Assembly: GCF_000001735.4 (NCBI RefSeq)
Contig: NC_003076.8
Coordinates: 14,821,835 to 14,885,834 of the forward strand
DNA length: 64,000 bases
Direction of reading: 5' to 3'
From: Arabidopsis thaliana
Lineage: Eukaryota; Streptophyta; Magnoliopsida; Brassicales; Brassicaceae
Shown here: in pieces, positions 1 to 9,597 of the stretch
Layout: each line of letters begins with the position of its first letter
Position numbering within the stretch: position 1 is the first letter of the stretch
Notes under the pieces: model-generated
Told to the model about the DNA's origin: nothing
What the model saw: the letters and a program-made list of their open reading frames with translations, nothing else
Database searches by the model: none
Made by a program: the position numbers and the translations under genes

Positions 1-246
1 CTATTCAAATTGCGATAGTGGTTTAATTATAGAGAGCTTCGAAAACAAAAAAAATATCCAAAACAGCATATCAACATCTAGCCGTGTACATCACCTCAAG
101 TGTTATTCACAATGTTGTACACTATTATCGGATAACGTATCAAGATCATATCTCTTGAAGCGTCTAAACTGCATATGTACTGCTTGAACATAACTAAAAT
201 TACCACCATATTTATAGTTATACTATCTTTGAAATGACTACCTCTC
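1..246. other. Intergenic DNA, no gene seen
   Basis: AT-rich sequence with no convincing coding exon or RNA gene. It ends where the T-tract of a minus-strand retroposon begins. Confidence 0.5.
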
Positions 247-616
247 TTTTTTTTTGTCACAAGAGTGTTGATTTTATTATATCCAACAACAAGCCAAGAT
301 CAACAACATTCAAACAAAGCCAAATTACAACTAAACAAAATCCAAAACTTTTTAAAATGAAAAGTCCAACTAGAAACCCAACAAGAGAAAACCACAACAG
401 GAAGAAAAAAGAGGTCTTGCATTGGAGGAAAGATCACGTGTCACGAGCAGATCCTTTGATGAAGACACGTGGAAGGAGGAAGATCTGGGTAATCGTCGGT
501 CGTCGTTGAAGATGTTTGTCGACTCCAATGAAACCCAAAACCACTGGAATATGTATGATGATCGCAAGTCAAATCGTCGATCCATCAAGGTTCACAATAA
601 ACTAATGGTAGCAATT
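247..616 (-). mobile_element. Non-LTR retroposon fossil, 3' part
   Basis: Read on the minus strand, this ends in an A-tract (T-run at 247-255) after a GT-rich tail of the kind seen at 3' ends of Arabidopsis LINEs and Sadhu-type retroposons. The body is interrupted by the copia element inserted at 617-4007 and seems to resume at 4008. No reverse transcriptase frame is present in this part, so it is a truncated LINE or a non-autonomous retroposon. I did not find convincing flanking target duplications. The family assignment is tentative. Confidence 0.45.
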
Positions 617-621
617 GTCAA

Positions 622-809
622 TATTGGGAGATCTCCATATATCTTAGCTATAAAATAGGAAAATATCTTTGTGGAGATTAGGAAATTGTATAGCTTCCTC
701 TCCACGTGTAGTTAACCTAAATATTCTCTTGTAAATATATCAAGGTGTAATCGTATGAAATCAATAAGAGAAAACGTTCATCTAAACCTAGCCGCTTCTA
801 GTTTCTACA
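622..809 (+). repeat. 5' LTR of the copia element
   Basis: It starts TATTGGGAGATC and ends TTTCTACA, and is nearly identical to 3816-4002. It contains a TATA-like stretch (TATAAAATAG near 650). It is followed directly by the TGGTATCAGAGC primer-binding site. Confidence 0.9.
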
Positions 810-879
810 TGGTATCAGAGCCTTGCCTTTGATCCAACGTTTTCTTCTCTTGTTCGTTTGTTGTTTTTTATCTCTCCTT

Positions 880-1870
880 ACAAATCAATATGTTCTTTGG
901 ACTTCATATAAGCCCATTCATCGAAGCCCATCTCTAATACTCCCCTTCAAGATGGACAGTGGAGATCTCGAACACTCATCTTGCCAAGTAAATATTGCAA
1001 CTGATTTCGCCCAAGAGCCTTGGTAAGAAAATCGGCTAATTGCTCTGTCGTACGAACGTGTCGAGTAGACACAATTCCGTCTTTTATCCCATCTCGAACG
1101 AAATGACAATCTTTCTCAATGTGTTTCGTACGCTCGTGAAATACCGGATTAGCTGCAATGTGTAGTGCAGCTTTATTATCACAATGAAGACTTATTGATT
1201 CTGGATGAGGAACTTGAAAAATGAGAAGCAACTCCTTGAGCCATAAGAGTTCTTGATAAGTATAAGCCATAGCTCTGTATTCAGCTTCAGCGGAAGAGAG
1301 TGATACCCGTTCTTGCTTCTTTGTTTTCCAACATATAGGGGATTTGCCGAGTAAGACAACATAACCAGACAGTGAACGACGCGTTTTTGGACATGTTTGA
1401 AAATCTGAATCACAATAGGCATCTAGATGAAGATCATCATCGTTGCTTAGTAATAAGCCTTGTCCGCAAGTCCCTTTAAGATATCGTACTAGGCGAACTG
1501 CTACATCCCAATGACGTGTACGTGGTTGTCTGAGAAATTGCGCTAGAAGATGAACTAGATAGCAAAGGTCTGGTCGGGTGATAGAAAGATAAATCAACCG
1601 GCCAACTAACCTGCGGTATTTGGTTGGTTCATGATAGAATTCACCGTCTTCTTTGGCTAGAGTATGATTCTGTTCAATAGGAGTGTCAACGGGTTTAGCT
1701 CCAAGAAGTCTGCATTCAGAGATGATATCCAAAGTATATTTGCGTTGCGAAATATAAATCCCCTGCTTTCCTCTAGAGACTTCGATCCCAAGAAAGAATT
1801 TTAGAGGACCTAAATCTTTCATGTGAAAGCATTCACTCATATATGCCTTAAACTCTGCAGTTAGCTTGAT
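880..1870 (-). pseudogene. Antisense copia fragment (RNase H region) nested in the element
   Basis: The minus-strand frame 947-1840 encodes the end of a copia polyprotein: the tail of reverse transcriptase with the motif HMKDLG, the linker, and RNase H with the AYCDSDF, SSAEAEYR and ERTKHIE signatures. Its protein differs clearly from the plus-strand copia protein at 1940-3808, so it comes from another copia family. Downstream on the minus strand, a purine tract and what looks like an LTR start occur near 935. It is a fossil fragment that arrived by nested insertion or ectopic recombination. Confidence 0.85.
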
Positions 1871-1939
1871 GTAAGGGGGAGTGATTCCCCAGAAGAATCT
1901 AGTGTCACTGAAAACCCGGTTTCTCTTCCACCACCGGAT

Positions 1940-3808
1940 GTGTCACATGAAAAGGATATACCGGTTTCAACGGTTGAGGCTACACAAACGCAGAATCCGA
2001 CCGTGTTGTTGGAAAATTCTCATGATCCAGAAGAAGAAAGTGATGAATTGGGTAAAGGAAAACGTCAAAAATTTACCTCCGTTCGTCTAAAAGGTTATGA
2101 GACTTATAATGCTCGCTGCACTGAAGAACCCCATCACGTCTCACCCGTCTTTGATCCAGTTTCCTCTTATGCGGTCCAAGGTACCACTTCTTATCCTCTT
2201 ACAAGTTACATCTCTGATGATATGTTTTCCCCACAGCATAAAGCTTTCTTAGCAGCTCTTATTGATGGTGCTGAACCACCATCATATAAACAAGCTATGC
2301 TTGATCCTCGATGGACAAATGCTATGGGAACAAAAGTTGGTGCTCTTGAAGAGAATGGTACATGGAGTATTGTTGATTTACCTCCTGGAAAAGAAGCGAT
2401 TAACAATAAGTGGGTGTACAAAATCAAGCTTAATGCCGATGGCTCTCTTGAACGGTATAAAGCTCAATTAGTCGCATGTGGCAATCGTCAAGTTGAAGGT
2501 GAGGACTATAATGAAACGTTTGCTCATGTGGTTATGATGAAGACGGTCCGTAGTTTGTTACGTATTGTGGCAGCCGAGAAATGGGAAGTTCACCAAATGG
2601 ATGTTCACAATGCCTTTCTCCATGGTGATTTAGAAGAAGAAGTATACATGAAATTACCGGTTGGTTTTCGTCATTCAGATCCGAAGAAGGTTTGTCGTCT
2701 CCATAAGTCTCTATATGGGCTTAAACAAGCCCCGCGGTGTTGGTTCTCTAAGCTCTCTTCGGCGTTGCTAAAGTTTGGATTTGTTCAATCTTATTCAGAC
2801 TACTCTTTATTTATTCTCTCACGGGCTGGTGTGGAGCTTCGGGTTCTTATTTATGTTGATGACTTGTTGATTTGTGGTAATCATCCACGTATGCTTCAGA
2901 GTTTTAAAGAGTACTTGGAAAAATGTTTTCACATGAAAGACTTGGGTAAAGCAAAGTACTTTCTTGTCATTGAGATTGCCCGAAATTCAGAAGGTATATA
3001 TCTTTCTCAAAGAAAATATTCTCTTAATCTTGTTACTGAAGCTGGACTTCTTGGTTGTAAGCCCGCTGCAACTCCGATGGAACAAAATCACAAGTTGGAG
3101 ATGAATGAGAGTGAGTTTCTTCCTCGACCTGAAGAATATAGGAGGTTGGTTGGTCGTCTCATCTATCTTCTTACCACTCGGCCGGAGCTGTGTTATTCTG
3201 TCCATATCTTGTCAACGTTTATGCAAAAACCACGTGTTGATCATTGGGAGGCGGCGCTCCGTGTAGTGCGTTATTTGAAAGGGTCTCCGGGTCGTGGTGT
3301 GCTACTAAGTTCGAATTCAGATCTTACTTTTACTGCATATTGCGATTCAGATTTTTCGACATGTTCCACGACACGTCGTTCTTTGAGTGGATATGTCATG
3401 TTTTTGGGTGGTTCTCCAATTTCTTGGAAGACAAAGAAGCAAGATGTTGTATCTCATTCTTCGGCTGAAGCGGAATATCGTTCAATGCGTAATGCGTTGA
3501 ATGAAGTTCGTTGTTTAAAACAGTTATTAGAAGACTTGGGATATCCACAACATCAACCGATCAAGTTATATTGTGATAGTCAAGCTGCGATACACATCTC
3601 CTCTAATTCGGTTTTCCATGAGCGAACTAAGCACATTGAAAGAGATTGTCATGCCGTTCGCGATGCTATTCAAGCTGGGATACTTACGATGGTTCACGTC
3701 AATACACATGATCAAATAGCTGACTTGCTTACTAAAGCTTTGGGTCGTATTCCGTTTGAAGGTTTGTCATCCAAGTTGGGCATTTGTGATCTTCATGCTC
3801 CAACTTGA
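1940..3808 (+). pseudogene. Copia reverse transcriptase/RNase H region
   Basis: This long plus-strand stretch encodes copia reverse transcriptase (NNKWVYKIK start, QMDVHNAFLHG, the YVDDLL catalytic box) and RNase H (AYCDSDF, SSAEAEYRSM, ERTKHIERDCH). It stops just before the purine tract and the 3' LTR. It is part of the fossil element. The upstream copia domains are not recognisable here, so it is listed as a relic rather than a gene. Confidence 0.85.
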
Positions 3809-3815
3809 GGGGGAG

Positions 3816-4002
3816 TATTGGGAGATCTCCATATATCTTAGCTATAAAATAGGAAAATATCTTTGTGGAGATTAGGAAATTATATAGCTTCCTCTCCACG
3901 TGTAGTTAACCTAAATATTCTCTTGTATATATATCAAGGTGTAATCGTATGAAATCAATAAGAGAAAACGTTCATCTAACCTAGCCGCTTCTAGTTTCTA
4001 CA
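3816..4002 (+). repeat. 3' LTR of the copia element
   Basis: Near-identical partner of 622-809. It follows the polypurine tract GAGGGGGAG at 3807-3815 and is followed by target duplication GTCAA. Confidence 0.9.
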
Positions 4003-4007
4003 GTCAA

Positions 4008-4336
4008 TTTCAGAGCTCTAGAGATAATCTTCATCTTCATTGAACTTTAACCTCAAAAATTTTCCTAAATAAATTGAAAGCAGTTTTCAACCTCAGGCTT
4101 CATTAGAAAACAAGCCAAAAGTCGGAGATAGAGGCACGCCAAAAACAGAGCTAGGCAAAGCTACTGAAGAAGCTGGCAATGCCGGAAGAGAGCCGGCCAA
4201 TGCCACTACGGAAGCTAATCGATGCCGAAAGAGAAGGCGTCGCTAAAGAAATAGAGCGATGTCGGAAAAGTGAGGATTTCTCTCTCTCAAAAGTTGAGAG
4301 CGAGAATATTTTTTCCAACCAATAAGCACAAAACAA
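4008..4336 (-). mobile_element. Non-LTR retroposon fossil, 5' part
   Basis: Appears to continue the minus-strand retroposon of 247-616 across the copia insertion site. It has a CT-rich leader-like composition and a short open frame without recognisable domains. The outer boundary near 4336 is approximate. Confidence 0.35.
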
Positions 4337-4473
4337 AGTTCGCCTAGAGGAAAATAACCCTAAAAGTCGAACCGAATGATTTCACCTAATTTTGAATTTT
4401 CGGGTAAGTCCGGTTCAAATTCAATTTCGGAAATAAAATTATTAACCGGATACACTTACAAATTCGGATCCTA

Positions 4474-4482
4474 CAAATTCTT
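4474..4482. repeat. 9-bp target site duplication of the MULE, left
   Basis: CAAATTCTT, repeated exactly at 12427-12435. A 9-bp duplication is characteristic of Mutator-superfamily insertion. Confidence 0.85.
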
Positions 4483-5196
4483 GAACTTTTATCACTTATG
4501 CCACTTTTTTGAAAAAACTGATCTGGACTGCCATCAGTTAATCTGAATGCTACCGAAAATGTGATATACCAGTTGTACCCTTAATGAGTTGATTAAAAAA
4601 ATGAAAAAGAAATTCAAAAGCTAAATAAAGAAAATCGAGATCCTCAGTTCTCTCTCCTTCGTCGTCGTGTTCTTCTTCTTTCGCCGACGTTCATCTTCTT
4701 CGTCGGCCACCATCGATTCTGGCCGCCGCCGACTTGAAATCCGTCGTAAAAGGCAACGAATTAGGTCAGTTTCTTCTCATATTTCCTTTGACATTGGTGC
4801 ATTGTGATTTTAGATTGGGATTTTGAATTATATATAATTCCCAAATTCAATTTGATAGTTTGATGATTGGTTTGCAAAGTAAAGAGTAATCGATTAGAGG
4901 TTGCCGAAACGTTATTTGAGGTGATGAGCAAAGAAATGTAGGTTGAATGTGAGTTGAATTTGAATTCCGAGATTTCATATTAAAGATTTGGGGGTTTGTG
5001 TTTGCAAAGTTTAGATTAACCAATTAGTTTAACGAATAGGTATGTATTAACATTGGAAATCAATTGAAAGGTAACGAATTAGGTTCAGTAGAATCGAGTG
5101 CGACGAGAGATTGATTTCAACGTATGATAAGAGTACATGTGGTATAACTATTAAAATGTTTGATTGGAGTTGAACTGGTTGTATTTTGAGGAGCGA

Positions 5197-7564
5197 TGAA
5201 GAAGAAGATCCACACTAAGGTACATTTTGATTTGGAGGATACTATTTTGAAGTGAATGAGTGGATTGGTAAAAATTCACTATATGCTATATCGTTTAAGA
5301 CGAGTAGTTTGGAGAAGATAACATATTCGATGTTAGTTGACAAGATCATGAAGAAGGTTGCCATTGATGAAGCTTTTGTGAAGTTGAAACTGAGTTACAA
5401 TCTGTCTAAAGTTAGGAGAGAGACATATATTGTAGATGATGAGGATGTCTTCATATTTTTAACAGAATCTGATGAAGAGAGTCGGATTTTGCATGTGGAG
5501 GAATTAAATGGTATAGGAGTTGAGAGGAGAGAGGAAATTTCTGTACCGGAGCGTCGAAGTTCAGTTGGTGTAAATGTAAGAGAGGATGATGTTTTAAATG
5601 AAGTATGTGAGATGGTGCATGAGGGATATGATAATGATGTGAATGATTGTGAGAATGTAGTAGGTACGGAGATCGTGGCTGTCGAAAGGCCGATGGAAAG
5701 GCCGGTGAATTCTGTTGAGGAAGAAGATGAGGATGATAGGATTGATTATGATGATATTCACGATATTCCACGAAGTGTAGAAGTTACTCCGCAGGTTATA
5801 GAATGGGATGATGGTACGGGTATTGAAATTGGTCAAGAATTTTGTTCAAGGGAGGCTGTGTGGGAATTGGTTAACAGAGCTGCAAAGCAAGAAGTTTTTG
5901 GAGTCTATACTATTAAGTCAGACCCGTTGAGACTTATGCTACGATGCCGCCAAGCTTCTAAAGGGTGTACTTGGTATCTAAGAGTTGCGAGAACTAAGAA
6001 ATCTCATTTTTGGAGTGTTAGAGTGCATAGAAAGATGCATACATGCTCTCGGAGTGTTGAGACTACAAGCAACAGTATACAGCGAGGCACACCAAGATTA
6101 ATAGCATCGGTTTTGCATTGTGACTATCCCAGAAATTTAAAGACCCCAACTCCAAAAAACATTATGTCGATTGTAAGAGGAAGACTTGGGGTGCATTGTT
6201 CATACTCCACTGCCTTAAGAGGCAAAATGCTACATGTTAGTGATGTGCGAGGGACTCCGGAAAGAAGCTACACGATGTTATTTTCTTATCTTCATATGTT
6301 AGAGAAGGTAAATCCAGGGACAGTAACTTATGTGGAGTTGGAAGGAGAGAAAAAGTTCAAGTACTTCTTCATTGCATTAGGCGCTTGCATTGAAGGTTTT
6401 AGGGCAATGCGGAAAGTGATAGTTGTGGATGCAACTCATCTTAAAACTGTGTATGGTGGGATGTTGGTTATTGCAACAGCACAAGATTCTAATCATCATC
6501 ATTATCCACTTGCGTTTGGAATCATTGATAGCGAGAAGGATGTAAGTTGGATTTGGTTCTTAGAAAAGCTGAAAACTGTATATTCGGATGTTCCCTGATT
6601 GGTCTTTATTAGTGATAGGCATCAAAGCATAAAGAAGGCTGTCAAGACGGTGTACCCGAATGCGCTTCATGCAGCTTGTATATGGCATTTGTGTCAAAAC
6701 ATGAGAGATCATGTGAAAATTGACAAGGATGGAGCTGCTGACAAGTTCAGGGATTGTGCTCATGCATATACTGAGAGTGAGTTCGAGAAAGAGTTTGGTC
6801 ATTTTACAAGTTTATGGCCTAAAGCTGCTGACTTTCTTGTGAAAGTAGGGTTTGAAAAATGGTCGAGGTGCCATTTTAAAGGAGACAAGTATAACATTGA
6901 CACTAGTAATTCTGCGGAGTCCATTAATGGTGTGTTTAAAAAAGCGAGAAAATATCACTTGTTACCAATGATTGATGTGATGATTTCTAAGTTTTCTGAA
7001 TGGTTCAACGAGCATAGGCAAGATTCAGGTTCTTGTCCAATCACAGCACAAGTTGTGCCTACTGTGGAGAACATATTGCACATTAGATGTCCAGTTGCAG
7101 CCAAATTAACTGTGTTTGAGCTTAACAGTTACAACCAAGAATACAACGTGATTGATCTCAACTCGGTAAGTTTTCTGGTGGATTTGAAAATGAAAAGTTG
7201 TTCATGCAAATGTTTTGATATAGACAAGATCCCGTGTGTCCATGCTATGGCCGTAGCAAGGCACCTCGCCCGCAAGGAAGGGAGAAATGTGAATATAACC
7301 ATCTACGGACTCTGCTCTGTGTATTACTTGATAGAGAGTTGGGCATTGGCCTATTACCAGACGTTGTATGTAGTCCCACATGAGTCGGTTTGGGTTCTTC
7401 CTACCCATATTAAAGAGTTAGTTGCCTTTCCGCCGGAATACACACCAAAAGGACCAGGACGAAATCAAGAGAAGCGGTTTCCATCAGCTGGTGAAGCGCG
7501 AAAGAGGAGAAAATCGCAACATGGAATAAACTTGGAGGCTTGGCTGCAGCCTGAGGAAGATTAA
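5197..7564 (+). pseudogene. MURA-type MULE transposase, interrupted
   Basis: This DDE transposase of the Mutator superfamily would cut and join the ends of its own element in the nucleus. The main frame runs 5252-7564 and is broken by one in-frame TGA at 6596-6598. The first plausible ATG, at 5197, is in another frame, which suggests a single-base loss near 5231-5235. The order is an N-terminal plant MuDR-type region, an acidic linker, a zinc-binding MuDR region, then the transposase core with Asp in VVDATH (codon 6428), Asp in VFISDRH (codon 6614) and Glu in NSAESING (codon 6917). A SWIM zinc finger follows (CSCKCF...CVHAMA, about 7199-7252), and the tail is basic. Apart from two lesions it is well preserved. 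Stop readthrough or splicing around the TGA cannot be excluded. Confidence 0.88.
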
Positions 7565-8433
7565 GTCTGATGCAGAAAGGGTTCAACCGGAACAACCTGG
7601 CCAACTCCAGAAAGGGTTCAACCAATACAACTAAGTTCATTTGTATTTGTATTATATTATTTGTAAGTGTGATGTACTATGTTTTATGTTTTCGTATTTG
7701 TATTGAATTCTTTGCAAGTTTATTGAATTATTGCAAGTTTAATGTATTTTTTTAAGTTCAACTAAGACAACTGATATATGTATCTGTATTTTAAGGTTAA
7801 CAAAATGATAAAATAATTCTCAATATTTTCAGCTATTATCAACATCTAAACATTGAATAAATCCAAAATATGATATTACAACATTGTTATTACTAAACTT
7901 GATCATAAACTGGTTTCCTAATAAATCACCTATGTATAACAAAGAACATATAGTTCATGATTGTCCAATGTACATACGTTATGTATGAAAACAGATATTT
8001 ACTAAATATGATTCAATCAACACTTATTAAAATCCATTAATATGTTAAAACTTATGGGACCAACTAAAAAAATGAGTTGGTTTTTCAGATTCAACTTCAA
8101 AAACACAAAATTTAGAATAGTTCAACTGTTTGTGATTTCGGCCAACTGTACATATATATACAACTATGTGTATTCTGAATATTCTAATAAATAAGTTTTT
8201 TAAAAAATAGACCCCACGACTTGCGTTCACACTACGATTATTGCGTTCACACTACAAAGTTTCTACCTATTTATTCTCGTTCATCTCTCTTTCTCTCTCT
8301 CTCTCTTCTATTTCTCTCTCGTTCTTTCTCTCTCTCGTTCTTCTCTCTTCTCTTCCTTCCCAACATCGGCGACGACAACTGAAATTAGGGTTCCAATTAT
8401 CCGCCGCCGCCGACGACAACAACAACAACCAAG

Positions 8434-8618
8434 GTATGATATAGGGTTTCTAAAGGGTTTCTAGCCACCGTAATTAGTAGATCTAGGGTTTTTTACGGGT
8501 TTCTAGCCGCCGTAATTAGTAGATCTAGGGTTTCTTACGGGTTTCTAGCCGCCGTAATTAGTAGATCTAGGGTTTATAGCGTTCATGATTCATATCTCTT
8601 TCTTTCTCTATTCTGTAG
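8434..8618 (+). promoter_or_regulatory. 5' UTR intron with three 42-bp repeats
   Basis: The donor AAG/GTATGA at 8434 and an acceptor TGTAG directly before the ATG at 8619 define a leader intron of the GRF-like gene. At 8455-8580 it holds three head-to-tail copies of a 42-bp unit, each with AGGGTTT (telo-box-like) and GTAATTAGTAGATC. A repeat-bearing leader intron could affect expression. That role is inferred. Confidence 0.7.
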
Positions 8619-9126
8619 ATGCCCTATAGTTACTCTCAACCATCCACGTCCGAAGCTAGTTGGAATAGTGGAGAGGCGAATGCCGATGCAAATTGGGGGG
8701 TTCCAGAAAAATGTTTTTGTGGTAAGCCTGTAAAACTTGAAGTGTGCAAAACTGGTTACAGGCAAGGCGACAGAGTCTACAAATGCTCAATGCTTAAAGT
8801 AAGTTATTGTGTTTTCATTTCATTGGAACAACAAAGTACAAGTGAATTATATTTATGAAGTCTTCTCTCTTTCGCAGGCTGAAGAGTACGAGTCCCGAAA
8901 CCACCTTATTCAGTGGTGGGATCAGGCGGTAACTGAGGAGCTTGAGATGGTAAATCACAAACTTGATTCCGCACTAAGACATGGACAACTAGCATGCAAT
9001 CATGCTTTGGAGTCCATCCGGGAAACTGTTCATCTCATGCAAGGCGAAATTGAAACCCTTAAAGAAAGGTTACTCGCCAAAGAAGTCGAGATTGATAGGC
9101 TTAGGGCATTACTTTCTACATGGTGA
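8619..9126 (+). CDS. GRF-like zinc-finger/coiled-coil protein of the MULE
   Basis: Two coding exons, 8619-8798 and 8878-9126 (142 codons plus stop), are joined in phase by a 79-bp GT-AG intron. The N-terminal half carries CFCGKP followed by spaced cysteines (VCKTG, VYKC) and then HLIQWWDQA, matching the C-x-C and W-W-D pattern of GRF zinc fingers. The usual fourth Cys is not apparent. The C-terminal 75 residues are heptad-rich and should form a coiled coil. Proteins of this layout are frequent in plant MULEs and in host genes close to them. It lies just downstream of the transposase on the same strand and inside the same element. The frame is intact. GRF fingers bind nucleic acid in other proteins, but its job here is unknown. 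Confidence 0.75.
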
Positions 9127-9235
9127 TTATGATGTGTTTTATGTTATTGAGGATGGTGTATGGCATTTGAACCTAATTATGTTATGTTTCTGGATTTTAT
9201 GTAATATTTGAACCTAATTAGACATGTATTTACCT

Positions 9236-9427
9236 ATTTTAAGTTATGTGTATTGACCGGCCAACTGGGACAACTTAGCTACTCTTGTATTTTAAGTTAT
9301 GTGTATTGACCGGCCAACTGGGACAACTTAGCCACTCTTGTATTTTAAGCTATGTGTATTGACCGGCCAACTGGGACAACTTAGCCACTCTTGTATTATT
9401 GACCGGCCAACCGGGACAACTTAGCCA
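9236..9427. repeat. Noncoding tandem array with core GACCGGCCAAC
   Basis: Four copies of GACCGGCCAAC(T/C)GGGACA lie at 9255, 9308, 9361 and 9401 (spacings 53, 53, 40), each followed by ACTTAGC. The array fills the gap between the convergent GRF-like and DUF1985-type genes. The shorter core GGCCAACT also occurs elsewhere in noncoding parts of the element, near 7599 and 8140. Such arrays in VANDAL elements are targets of their VanC proteins. That role here is inferred. Confidence 0.8.
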
Positions 9428-9597
9428 AACGTTTTGATTTTAATAAAATCCTAAAACACATAAACCATTTCAGAAAATAAGTTTGTCCTTTACACATAAA
9501 CTACGCATAACATTTCCAAATACACAAAAAAAGTCCTATTTCTCCAAACACCTACGAGTCCACACACACACATAAGCAAGAAAGAAAAGTCAAAGTC

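Larger units (their letters stand above)
617..4007 (+). mobile_element. Ty1/copia LTR element, young but broken, with nested copia piece
   Basis: Two LTRs of about 187 bp (622-809 and 3816-4002) differ at only about three positions, and a perfect 5-bp target duplication GTCAA lies at 617-621 and 4003-4007. A primer-binding site of the initiator tRNA-Met type follows the 5' LTR at 810, and a purine tract precedes the 3' LTR. The LTR similarity suggests an insertion of roughly a million years or less, taking common plant substitution rates. The internal part is only about 3 kb. It holds a long plus-strand copia reverse transcriptase/RNase H region and an antisense piece of a different copia element. 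The complement of copia domains is incomplete, so the element is a broken, non-autonomous copy. Confidence 0.9.
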
